Assembly (NCBI GenBank): GCA_020848095.1
Contig: JADLAT010000017.1
Location: forward strand, 1 to 64,000
Origin: Alphaproteobacteria bacterium
GTDB taxonomy: Bacteria; Pseudomonadota; Alphaproteobacteria; Micavibrionales; Micavibrionaceae
Direction of reading: 5' to 3'
Length of the DNA: 64,000 bases
This document shows, in pieces, positions 26,619-34,253 of the stretch. Within the stretch, counting starts at the first letter, position 1. Each line of letters begins with the position of its first letter. The notes beneath the pieces were generated by a model. It saw nothing but the letters and a program-made list of their open reading frames with translations, searched no databases and was not told where the DNA came from. The position numbers and the translations under genes were made by a program.

Positions 26619-27404
26619 ATGAGATCACTGGATATAGGCGCGACGGGCATGCTGGCCCAGCAAACCAATGTGGATGTTATTTCCAACAACATCGCCAACA
26701 TGACCACCACCGGTTTCAAGCGCCAGCGCGCCGCCTTTCAGGATCTGATCTACCAAAACATAGATCGCCCCGGCTCCACCTCTTCCGATGCGGGCACGAC
26801 CGTTCCCTCGGGTATCCAGATGGGTCTGGGCGTTCGCACAGGCGCGGTTTACCGGATGCACGGACAAGGCGCGATCAAAATCACAGAGAACTCTCTTGAT
26901 ATTGCCATCACGGGTGAGGGGTATTTTCAGGTTCAACTCCCTAACGGGGACACGGCCTATACGCGGGATGGCACGTTTCAGGTTAATGAGAATGGTGAAC
27001 TGGTGACTGTGCAGGGCTATCTGCTTGATCCCGGCATCACCATCCCCGCAAATGCCGTTGATATCGACATCAATAACTCCGGGGAAGTTCTGGTAAAAAT
27101 TCCGGGAAGCATCACCTCCCAGAATGTCGGGCAACTACAGCTGGCGGGGTTTGTAAACCCGGCGGGGCTGGAGGCGATCGGCGATAACATGTTCGTCGAG
27201 ACGGATGCTTCCGGGGCGGCCGTAACCGGCAATCCGGCGGAAAATGAATTTGGCGCCCTGCGTCAAGGCGCTCTGGAGCAATCCAACGTCAATGTGGTGG
27301 AGGAAATTACCCTCCTGATCGCCGCGCAGCGGTCTTACGAGATGAATTCAAAGGTGATCTCCACCAGCGATGAAATGCTGCAAACGGTCTCACAACTCCG
27401 TTAG
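26619..27404 (+). CDS. flgG: Distal rod protein FlgG
   Basis: Distal rod subunit of the normal 261-residue length. It shows DVISNNIANMTTTGFKRQRA at the start, the FlgG-specific QMGLGVRTGAVYRMHGQGAIKIT, NSLDIAITGEGYFQVQL, and the C-terminal LEQSNVNVVEEITLLIAAQRSYEMNSKVI. AAGGAG lies upstream of the ATG. Confidence 0.97.
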   Translation: MRSLDIGATGMLAQQTNVDVISNNIANMTTTGFKRQRAAFQDLIYQNIDRPGSTSSDAGTTVPSGIQMGLGVRTGAVYRMHGQGAIKITENSLDIAITGEGYFQVQLPNGDTAYTRDGTFQVNENGELVTVQGYLLDPGITIPANAVDIDINNSGEVLVKIPGSITSQNVGQLQLAGFVNPAGLEAIGDNMFVETDASGAAVTGNPAENEFGALRQGALEQSNVNVVEEITLLIAAQRSYEMNSKVISTSDEMLQTVSQLR

Positions 27405-27454
27405 GGCCGGAGGGGTTTTTCAGTAATCAGGGTAGATTCACAGGGAGAATGAGA

Positions 27455-28435
27455 ATGCAAAGATGTAAGTACATTCAAAACAAACATACGCCGCGCCGCC
27501 GGATGCGGATGGCCGTTCTGATTCTCACCTTTGTTATGGGGGCACTGCTTGCCCTGCCTCAAACTGCCCTGGCCGTCTCCTTAAAGGAAAGCGGCAAGAT
27601 AGAGCATGACCAGATCCGCCTCGGGGATATATTCGACGGGCTGGAGCAAGGTGAGGACAAAATTCTGGGCGCGGCCCCCCGTCCGGGTCAGGACATGACC
27701 CTTAATGCCCGGACCTTGCTTCGCATCGCCATTGCCATGGACCTTCCCTGGCGTCCGGCCACGCGCGCAGATCAGATCGTCCTGCGCCGCGCCGCTACGA
27801 TTATTGATAAATCCATGATCGAAGAGGCTTTGAAAAAGAAAATCATAGAGCAAGGCATTCCCGGCAGGTTCGAGATTAATCTCTCCGGCGATAACACCCA
27901 GATCGTGCTGCCGCAGGACATGGAGGCTGGCCTTGATATCACTTCTTTGGATATGCAGGCCGGGCGGGGTAGTTTCAAGGCCACCATCGCCGCACCCTCA
28001 AAGGATAACCCTGTAAAACAGATGGACGTCACAGGCACGCTGCAACGGATGGTCGAGATTCCTGTTCTGCAAGGAACACTGCAAAGCGGTGACATTATCA
28101 GCGAGCGCGATCTGGCCTTTGTCGAGATGCGAAGCGAGAACATCGTGCAGGATATCGCCTTGCGGGCCGAGGATGTAATCGGCATGAGCCCCCGGCGCAT
28201 GATTCACGCCGGCCAGCCCATCAAGACCAATGAAATTCAACCGCCAAAGCTGGTGGATCGCGGCGATAGCGTGCTGATGATCTTCACTTTGAACGGGCTT
28301 ACCCTCACCGCGCAGGGCAAGGCGCTGGAGCCGGGCGCCAAGGGTGACACGATCCGCGTGACCAACGGCACCTCTAACAAAACGGTGGAGGCGCGGGTTA
28401 CGAATACCGGCGAAGTCACCGTCCAGAATTTTTAG
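27455..28435 (+). CDS. flgA: P-ring assembly chaperone FlgA
   Basis: Periplasmic chaperone that guides FlgI polymerisation around the rod. The 326 residues begin with a signal peptide (MAVLILTFVMGALLALPQTALA) after a basic stretch and end with the SAF-type domain (LQSGDIISERDLAFVEMRSE, MSPRRMIHAGQPIKTNEIQPPKLV, VEARVTNTGEV). The second ATG (27455) is chosen because GGGAG lies seven bases upstream, while the first (27449) nearly touches it. Confidence 0.92.
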   Translation: MQRCKYIQNKHTPRRRMRMAVLILTFVMGALLALPQTALAVSLKESGKIEHDQIRLGDIFDGLEQGEDKILGAAPRPGQDMTLNARTLLRIAIAMDLPWRPATRADQIVLRRAATIIDKSMIEEALKKKIIEQGIPGRFEINLSGDNTQIVLPQDMEAGLDITSLDMQAGRGSFKATIAAPSKDNPVKQMDVTGTLQRMVEIPVLQGTLQSGDIISERDLAFVEMRSENIVQDIALRAEDVIGMSPRRMIHAGQPIKTNEIQPPKLVDRGDSVLMIFTLNGLTLTAQGKALEPGAKGDTIRVTNGTSNKTVEARVTNTGEVTVQNF

Positions 28436-28471
28436 ATCTCTCGCGTAAACGAATAAAGAAGGTATAGAGCC

Positions 28472-29224
28472 ATGAAAATAAATACTCTCTCAAAAGCGAC
28501 CCTTAGCCTGCTCACCTGCAGCATGCTCGCCGGCTGTAGCGCCGCAGACCGTATCGCCAATATCGGACAGGCCCCGGCCATGAGCGGAATCGAAAACCCG
28601 GTCACGAAAAAGGAATATCAGCCGGTCAGCCTGCCCATGCCCACGCCCAAAAATACCACGCCACAGAGAAACTCTCTCTGGGCGGCGGACCGGACGACCT
28701 TTTTTAAAGATCAACGCGCCAATGATGTCGGGGATATTATCACCGTCACTATTAAAATAGATGACAAGGCGGAGTTGGATAATGCCTCAGGGCGCACCCG
28801 CAAAAGCGGAGAGAATGCAGCCCTACCCGCCCTGCTTGGCTATGAACAGGCGCTTGACCGCGTCCTGCCGCAGGCCATCGACAATACCAACCTGATCGGC
28901 AGCACAGCAGACAGCAACTTCAAAGGCACCGGTACAATCGACCGGGAAGAAAAGATCGAGGTCAAACTGGCCGCGCTTATCACGCAAATCCTGCCTAACG
29001 GGAACATGGTCCTGCACGGTCGGCAGGAAGTTCTGGTGAATTTTGAAAAGCGCATTTTGGAGATTAACGGCGTTGTCCGGCCAGAGGACATCACCATCCA
29101 GAACACCATCTCTTACGAAAAAATTGCCGAAGCGCGCATAGCCTATGGCGGCGAAGGGCAAATGACCGACGTGCAGCAGCCCCGGTACGGCCAGCAGCTC
29201 TACGACATCGTGTTCCCGTTCTAA
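28472..29224 (+). CDS. flgH: L-ring lipoprotein FlgH
   Basis: Outer-membrane L-ring subunit of 250 residues. The signal peptide ends in lipobox LAGC (Cys22). Conserved parts include SLWAADRTTFFKDQRANDVGDIITVTI, a FKGTGTIDREEKI segment and the C-terminal GQMTDVQQPRYGQQLYDIVFPF. An intrinsic terminator follows about 35 bases after the stop. Confidence 0.96.
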   Translation: MKINTLSKATLSLLTCSMLAGCSAADRIANIGQAPAMSGIENPVTKKEYQPVSLPMPTPKNTTPQRNSLWAADRTTFFKDQRANDVGDIITVTIKIDDKAELDNASGRTRKSGENAALPALLGYEQALDRVLPQAIDNTNLIGSTADSNFKGTGTIDREEKIEVKLAALITQILPNGNMVLHGRQEVLVNFEKRILEINGVVRPEDITIQNTISYEKIAEARIAYGGEGQMTDVQQPRYGQQLYDIVFPF

Positions 29225-29258
29225 CTTCTCCTGAAACAGAAGCATCATGACCAGAAAG

Positions 29259-29282
29259 CCCCCGCCCGCGCGGGGGTTTTTT
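29259..29282 (+). terminator. Intrinsic terminator of the flgF-flgH operon
   Basis: CCCCCGC and GCGGGGG form a seven-base-pair stem with a four-base loop, followed by six T. It closes the rod/L-ring operon and insulates the following CtrA-type promoter. Confidence 0.9.
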
Positions 29283-29310
29283 GCTTCACGCACTATGAAA
29301 CGCCCCGTTG

Positions 29311-29342
29311 TTAACCCTTCTTTAACCATTGCGAATTATGAT
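29311..29342 (+). promoter_or_regulatory. CtrA-type promoter of the orphan peptidoglycan-binding gene
   Basis: TTAA-N7-TTAA (29311-29325, TTAACCCTTCTTTAACC) is the CtrA recognition pattern. Exactly 11 bases after it lies TATGAT (29337-29342), a good -10. The box covers the -35 position, as expected for CtrA-activated promoters. The same spacing recurs at 50996 and 58419. The distance from box to ATG is 55 bases. Confidence 0.75.
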
Positions 29343-29381
29343 AAACCCACAGACAGAAATTCGGGCGATAGAGGAGCAGAC

Positions 29382-30392
29382 ATGGCAACCACCGTTGTAA
29401 ACGTCACAGCCGAGACCGGCGCAGAAGACATTAAAAATGCCATGGAAAAAACTTTTGGAAACAAACCCGGCACTATGAACGATAGCACCACGTTCGATCG
29501 AACAGTCCAACAACAAGCCTTCCTGAAATTACTTACAGATAAACAGCAGGGATGGGCAAAAGAGATCGACAATGCCCCGGATGAAGCAACAAAAATGGAA
29601 GCCGCGGACAAACTCTCGCGCAGCTTAACTGATGAACAAAAATTAGCGGCAGCCCAGTTTTTCAAAAATCAATTTCCAGAGCAGGGAAATGCGCAAGTCG
29701 CCAGCACTCCGGAAGTTGAAAATGCTCCCGAAAATGTGGCAAAAGCCCCAACGACACCGGGAGTAAAACCCGCGCTACCCGAAACATTTAACGCCGCCGC
29801 GACGCAGGTCACAGACCCCGCGAGCCGGCCAGCCATCACATTAAGCGGTAATCAGGTTGCTGCCCAGAATGCCGATGTACTCAAAGCCCAAACAACCCTA
29901 GCAGAAATGGGCATAAATGTAGGCCCGCTGGATGGCAAAGAAGGCCCGCTTACCCGTGCCGCCATCGAAAAATATGCTGAAATACACAAACTGGACCCGC
30001 GGGAAATGACTCTGGCCAGCCTGAATGAACACATGGAAGAGACAAAACTGGCCAGCGTTCAGGATATAGCCAGCAAAGTTATAGCCGATATTAAAAATGA
30101 CGTAGCGCAGACCAGCGATAAAATTGACAACATTGCCAAAGGCACCGTATTCACATACGCAAACCCCATGACCGGCGAAGGAAAATCAGCCGGCACCCAA
30201 ACCATGAGATTTGATGAATCATTAGACAGAATGGTTATTGAGGATGCTGCCGGACGAACACCATTTGAACGATTTATGGCTGCCGTCACCGGACCGGCCG
30301 CGGCACCTGCTCCCCAGCCAGAAGTGCAGCCCGATGCGGATCTCTCATCTAAAATGGATAGAATCGTCCCTGCTGCAATGAGCCTGGGCTAA
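29382..30392 (+). CDS. Orphan protein with a peptidoglycan-binding-like motif
   Basis: The 336-residue product has a helical, acidic N-terminal region (about 15-110), an Ala/Pro/Thr-rich linker (about 110-150) and a segment near 166-200 (LKAQTTLAEMGINVGPLDG, LTRAAIEKYAEIHKLDP) that matches the PG_binding_1 repeat pattern. There is no Sec signal peptide or membrane helix, which is odd for a wall-binding protein and suggests another export route or a non-wall role. GAGGAG lies before the ATG. It sits between flgH and dksA, where related bacteria have nothing, and has its own CtrA-type promoter and terminator. The function is unknown. Confidence 0.7.
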   Translation: MATTVVNVTAETGAEDIKNAMEKTFGNKPGTMNDSTTFDRTVQQQAFLKLLTDKQQGWAKEIDNAPDEATKMEAADKLSRSLTDEQKLAAAQFFKNQFPEQGNAQVASTPEVENAPENVAKAPTTPGVKPALPETFNAAATQVTDPASRPAITLSGNQVAAQNADVLKAQTTLAEMGINVGPLDGKEGPLTRAAIEKYAEIHKLDPREMTLASLNEHMEETKLASVQDIASKVIADIKNDVAQTSDKIDNIAKGTVFTYANPMTGEGKSAGTQTMRFDESLDRMVIEDAAGRTPFERFMAAVTGPAAAPAPQPEVQPDADLSSKMDRIVPAAMSLG

Positions 30393-30416
30393 GTTTTATA
30401 ACAAAAATCAGAACAG

Positions 30417-30452
30417 ACCCGGCGCAGCTTAATCGTCGCGCTGGGTTTTTTC
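30417..30452 (+). terminator. Terminator of the orphan gene, embedded in the dksA 3' end
   Basis: ACCCGGCGC and GCGCTGGGT form a nine-base-pair stem with one G-T pair and a 12-base loop, followed by TTTTTT. The stem spans the dksA stop codon, so the convergent gene's coding sequence doubles as a terminator. Confidence 0.75.
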
Positions 30453-30863
30453 CAGACGCTCGTGGCGTTCCTGCGCCTCAATCGACAATGTGGCAATCGG
30501 GCGGGCCTTCAGGCGGGCGATCGAAATCGGCTCTCCCGTTTCTTCACAATACCCGTACTCATCATCATCCAGCCGCTCCAGCGTGGAGTTAATCTTGGAA
30601 ATCAGCTTGCGCTCCCGGTCACGGGTGCGCAGCTCCAGCGCATGATCGGTCTCGGCGGAGGCACGGTCCGTCAAATCGGGCTTTTGCAACTCCGTCCCCT
30701 GCAGGGTGTTCTGGATGGTTTCTCTGGATTCGCGCAAAAGCTCATTACGCCATTTAATGAGTTGCTGACGGAAATACTCCAGCATAACCGGATTCATAAA
30801 CGCGCCCTTATCCTTTTCAGGATCATAATCGGGGGGAACAATAACGCTGTTTGGAGTTGCCAT
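30429..30863 (-). CDS. dksA: RNA polymerase-binding factor DksA (zinc-finger-poor type)
   Basis: Binds the secondary channel of RNA polymerase and works with ppGpp. The 144 residues contain the coiled-coil tip region with DRASAETDHALELRTRDRERKL and the C-terminal domain YGYCEETGEPISIARLKARP. Of the four zinc cysteines of classical DksA only one remains (Cys, Thr, Ser, Ala at the four places), as is common in alphaproteobacteria, so it probably folds without zinc. It lies next to fliX, an arrangement shared with Caulobacter flagellar loci. Confidence 0.92.
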   Translation of the reverse strand: MATPNSVIVPPDYDPEKDKGAFMNPVMLEYFRQQLIKWRNELLRESRETIQNTLQGTELQKPDLTDRASAETDHALELRTRDRERKLISKINSTLERLDDDEYGYCEETGEPISIARLKARPIATLSIEAQERHERLEKTQRDD

Positions 30864-30981
30864 GTTTCTTCAGACCCTTTTCAACAATATACTTCTACAA
30901 AGCCGGGAGAATATAGGCACGCCGCGCGGTAAAAACAAGAAAAACCGCACAAGGCCCTATATTTTAAAGGGGGAATCCTTG

Positions 30982-31440
30982 TTATGCCTCGTTGATAGCG
31001 GCGTTTTTCCGCGCGTCCAGCACAATGCGCATCTTGGCCAACTCGACCTGCGCCCGTAAATCCACCTCATCCATGATCGCGGTCAGGCCCGGATCGTAAA
31101 TTTTCTCCCGGTGCGAGGCCACAACATCGGCCACATCAATCATATGTCCCACAGTCAAGGTTCCGCCCAGCATCGCCAGCCGGATCTTTTCCAGCTCATT
31201 AAGAATATCACTGGCACGATGGCGCATGCGTTTTTTGGCGGCGCGGGCGGCAGGGTCTTCCGCGCCCTGCACAGCCAGTAAGGCATCCAGACGGGCGATA
31301 GATTGCGTGGCCTGCGGCGAGGACGCTGCCTGCGTTTCCGGCGCAACGAAATCGCCGAATCCGCCGCTCGTGCCAGAGGCTTTATCCTTGCCTTTTGTTC
31401 TTGAGGGGCCCTGCGGCCCACCCGGTCCTTGAACCTTCAT
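30982..31440 (-). CDS. fliX: Flagellar assembly regulator FliX
   Basis: A 152-residue regulator that couples basal-body assembly to FlbD activity. It has a Gly/Pro-rich N-terminus (VQGPGGPQGPSRTKG) and a conserved helical C-terminus (ASDILNELEKIRLAMLGGTL, then DPGLTAIMDEVDLRAQVELAK). The ATG at 31440 is preferred; a longer version to 31515 has no support. It is divergent from flgI, as in Caulobacter. Its partner FlbD is encoded at 48.1 kb. Confidence 0.9.
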   Translation of the reverse strand: MKVQGPGGPQGPSRTKGKDKASGTSGGFGDFVAPETQAASSPQATQSIARLDALLAVQGAEDPAARAAKKRMRHRASDILNELEKIRLAMLGGTLTVGHMIDVADVVASHREKIYDPGLTAIMDEVDLRAQVELAKMRIVLDARKNAAINEA

Positions 31441-31664
31441 GATATAGGAGCCTTTTGTTGATCCTTCTGAAATTGTAGCGCGTTTTGCCCTTGAGGGAAA
31501 GAATTGCCCGGTCATCCCGCGCCGGAGAAATATGGTGGAGTGTATATGAATCTGTTTTTCAAAAATACTTTTTTAACACGCGCATGCTCATCCACAGAGA
31601 AAAAACGGCGAAACACAAAGGCTGAGTGCGAATATACATCCATTTAAGGGCGCATTCCAAAAAC

Positions 31665-31680
31665 TGGCACGGCTTTCGCA
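31665..31680 (+). promoter_or_regulatory. Sigma-54 promoter of the flgI operon
   Basis: TGGCACGGCTTTCGCA: perfect -24 TGGCAC, a GC at -12 and ten bases between GG and GC. Transcription would start near 31692, about 50 bases before flgI. It lies in the 303-base fliX-flgI divergent region, where no other clear element was found for fliX. Confidence 0.85.
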
Positions 31681-31743
31681 TAGTCTTTTCCTGAACAGAT
31701 AATCCCGCGCAAAAATTGCCGGAATTTCAGGGATCGAAAACAG

Positions 31744-32940
31744 ATGTGTAAATATATAAAGAGCCGTACGGCCACAAAGAACACACACAGGAACGCAACA
31801 TCTGCCGGGCTGCGCGCTGCGTTGCGCGGTGTTGCGCTTGGCTTTTTCAGCGCCGCCCTTTTGCTCGGCTCCGGCCTGTATAAGGCTGAGGCCCGCACTT
31901 CCCGGATCAAGGATATCGTCAATATCGAAGGCGTACGGGAAAACCAGCTTGTCGGTTACGGGCTTGTTGTCGGCTTAAACGGGACCGGGGACGGCCTTGG
32001 CAATTCCCCCTTTACCGAGCAAAGCCTTATCGCGATGCTGGAGCGTCTGGGCGTTAACGTCCGGGGCGAAAACCTTAAAACCGGCAACGTCGCCGCCGTC
32101 ATGGTCACGGCCACCCTGCCCCCCTTCATCAATCAAGGCTCTCGCATAGATGTCAGCGTTTCGGCGCTGGGCGATTCCAAAAGCCTTCAGGGCGGAACCC
32201 TTCTCGTCACGCCGCTTCTGGCCGCCAATGGCGAAGTTTATGCCGTGGCGCAGGGCGAGTTGTCCATCGCCGGGTTCAGCATTCAGGGCGACGCCGCGAC
32301 CGTAACGCAAAATATTCCCACGTCCGGGCGCATCACCAATGGCGCCATTGTTGAGCGTGAAATCAATTTCCAGCTTGAAGACCTTCAGGAAATTCGTCTG
32401 GCGCTTAAAAATCCGGATTTCACCACCTCCCGCCGTATAGCGCAGGCCATTAACGGCTTTACCGCCTCCAGCCTTGCGCGTGCCGAAAACTCCGCCAGCG
32501 TGGTTTTGCGCCGGCCTGAGGGCTATGACGGCTCCATTGTTGATCTGATTACCGATATAGAGCAATTGCCCGTCCAGCCGGACCAGCCTGCCAGAATCGT
32601 TATTTCCGAGCGCTCCGGCGTGATTGTGATCGGCGCGGATGTGCGGATCAGCGATGTCGCCATCGCCCAGAGCAATCTGACGGTTAAAATCACCGAAACA
32701 CCACAGGTTTCACAGGCTAATCCCTTTGCCGAAGGCGGACAGACCGTTGTCGTGCCGCGCAGCGATCTACAGGTGAATACCGGCGCGGATGTCAAGCTTG
32801 CGACGCTGGAAACCGGTGTGACGCTGCACGATCTGGTTACCGGGCTTAATCGTCTGGGGATGCAGCCGCGCGACATTATCACCATCATTCAGGCCATAAA
32901 GGCCGCAGGCGCCCTGCAAGCCGATATAGAGGTGCTGTGA
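31744..32940 (+). CDS. flgI: P-ring protein FlgI
   Basis: Periplasmic P-ring subunit of 398 residues. It has an extended basic N-terminus before the signal peptide (ALGFFSAALLLGSGLYKAEA), then TSRIKDIVNIEGVRENQLVGYGLVVGLNGTGD, the family hallmark. The end GLNRLGMQPRDIITIIQAIKAAGALQADIEVL is also typical. Its stop overlaps the next start by one base (TGATG). Confidence 0.97.
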   Translation: MCKYIKSRTATKNTHRNATSAGLRAALRGVALGFFSAALLLGSGLYKAEARTSRIKDIVNIEGVRENQLVGYGLVVGLNGTGDGLGNSPFTEQSLIAMLERLGVNVRGENLKTGNVAAVMVTATLPPFINQGSRIDVSVSALGDSKSLQGGTLLVTPLLAANGEVYAVAQGELSIAGFSIQGDAATVTQNIPTSGRITNGAIVEREINFQLEDLQEIRLALKNPDFTTSRRIAQAINGFTASSLARAENSASVVLRRPEGYDGSIVDLITDIEQLPVQPDQPARIVISERSGVIVIGADVRISDVAIAQSNLTVKITETPQVSQANPFAEGGQTVVVPRSDLQVNTGADVKLATLETGVTLHDLVTGLNRLGMQPRDIITIIQAIKAAGALQADIEVL

Positions 32941-33284
32941 TGAGCGGTTTTTCAAACAATCTCAGCCCTGATACCAATCTGGCCCTTATGCAGGCTTCGC
33001 AAGCGGAAGTCGGCAAAGCGTCCAAGGCGCTGTCTGCGCAAAAGGACAAGGCCAAGCTGAATGAAGCCGCTCAGGAGTTTGAGGCCGTTTTTATCGCCGA
33101 GATGATGAAGCCCATGTTTGAGGGGATCAGCACAGACGGCGAATTTGGCGGCGGCAAGGGCGAAGAAGTTTTTCGCAGCCTGCTCATTCAGGAATACGGA
33201 AAAATTATCTCACAATCCGGCGGCATGGGCTTTAGCGACCAAATCCGCGAAGAAATGATCCGGATGCAGGAACAGGCCGGATAA
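32940..33284 (+). CDS. flgJ: Rod-binding protein FlgJ (N-terminal domain only)
   Basis: The 114-residue protein matches the rod-scaffold half of FlgJ: AAQEFEAVFIAEMMKPMFEGI and FRSLLIQEYGKIISQSGGMGFSDQI. The muramidase domain of enterobacterial FlgJ is absent, as usual in alphaproteobacteria, so wall cutting must be done by another enzyme. Slt at 2.7 kb is only one candidate. Confidence 0.92.
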   Translation: MSGFSNNLSPDTNLALMQASQAEVGKASKALSAQKDKAKLNEAAQEFEAVFIAEMMKPMFEGISTDGEFGGGKGEEVFRSLLIQEYGKIISQSGGMGFSDQIREEMIRMQEQAG

Positions 33285-33308
33285 CACAACCTTATGGAGA
33301 ACGAAAGA

Positions 33309-33782
33309 ATGCAACAAACTGCCGCGCACACCCTCAAAGCCCCCTCGCCTCTGCCGATTGAAAAGTCGCAGGCGCTGAACATGATGATCCGCATCACGCA
33401 AAGCCTGCTGACGCTGGCGGAGCGGGAATCCCAGGCGCTGGCGATGAATGACATGCTGAGCTTTGCCATTTTGCAGGATGAAAAAAATCTGGTGAAGGAT
33501 CAGTATATTCAGCTCTCCGAGGCGTTTAGAACCAATATCGAGGCCTATCGCGGCGTAGATAAGGCGCTGCTCGACCGGCTGGAGAGCCTTCAAAATGCGC
33601 TGGCGGAGAAAACCCGCAGCAATAATCTCTGCGTGAATACCATTTACGAGCGTGCCAGAGGCAAGACCCAAAGCGCCCTTATCACCGCGCAGGAGCTGGG
33701 CCAGCAACGCCCCGTCAGCTTCGCACATGCCCCGCAGGAAACCCCTGCCGGGATGCAAACAGAAACACAAGGAGCCCTTTAG
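33309..33782 (+). CDS. FlgN-like flagellar chaperone candidate
   Basis: A 157-residue helical protein. The middle, LTLAERESQALAMNDMLSFAILQDEKNLVKDQYI, has the pattern of FlgN-family chaperones for hook-associated proteins. The ATG at 33309 has GGAG nine bases upstream, so it is preferred over one at 33294. The next gene starts with no gap and has a similar core (EALERVDTKTFLALQDEKIATA), suggesting a duplicated pair. The hook-associated proteins themselves are not in the window. Confidence 0.65.
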   Translation: MQQTAAHTLKAPSPLPIEKSQALNMMIRITQSLLTLAERESQALAMNDMLSFAILQDEKNLVKDQYIQLSEAFRTNIEAYRGVDKALLDRLESLQNALAEKTRSNNLCVNTIYERARGKTQSALITAQELGQQRPVSFAHAPQETPAGMQTETQGAL

Positions 33783-34235
33783 ATGTCACAAGCCCTGCAA
33801 ACCGCCGATAAATCCCTTGAAGACATGATGCTGACTATAAATCAGCTCTTTAAAATCTATGAACTGGAGACAGAAGCTCTTGAAAGGGTTGATACCAAAA
33901 CCTTCCTTGCCTTGCAGGATGAGAAAATCGCCACGGCGCGGCTGTATCAGAGCGGCATGCAAAACCTGCTGGAGCGTAAAAACGAGATGCGCAAGGCGGC
34001 CCAGCCGGTGCGCGCGCGCTTTGAGCAGATGCAGGCTGATTTTTCAGTGCTTTCCCGCAAGAACATGGAGGCGCTGAGCCGTATGCAGCGCACGATGGAG
34101 CGTCTGGGCGGCACTTTGCGCAAGGCGGCCAAGGATGCCACCAAAAAACAACGCGCTCTCAGCTATGGAGCAAACGGGATTGTTCCCGATGATGACAAAC
34201 GGCAAATCTCGATGGGCGTTAGCGAAACCGCGTAA
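33783..34235 (+). CDS. Second FlgN-like helical protein
   Basis: A 150-residue, highly charged helical protein that starts immediately after the preceding stop. Residues around 20-60 echo the upstream gene: an acidic helix, then a FLALQDEK motif matching FAILQDEK. The C-terminal half is a basic coiled coil (KNMEALSRMQRTMERLGGTL). A role as export chaperone or FliJ-like factor fits the position between flgJ and fliK but is not proven. Confidence 0.6.
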   Translation: MSQALQTADKSLEDMMLTINQLFKIYELETEALERVDTKTFLALQDEKIATARLYQSGMQNLLERKNEMRKAAQPVRARFEQMQADFSVLSRKNMEALSRMQRTMERLGGTLRKAAKDATKKQRALSYGANGIVPDDDKRQISMGVSETA

Positions 34236-34253
34236 ACCAAAGGTTATAAAGAC

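Noticed and set aside
31570-31590. Possible minus-strand sigma-54 site for fliX
   Set aside because: GG and GC spacing fits, but -24 TGGATG and -12 TGCGC are both poor.
33210-33770. 186-codon minus-strand frame opposite the FlgN-like gene
   Set aside because: The plus-strand gene has a ribosome site and fits the operon; the reverse frame does not.
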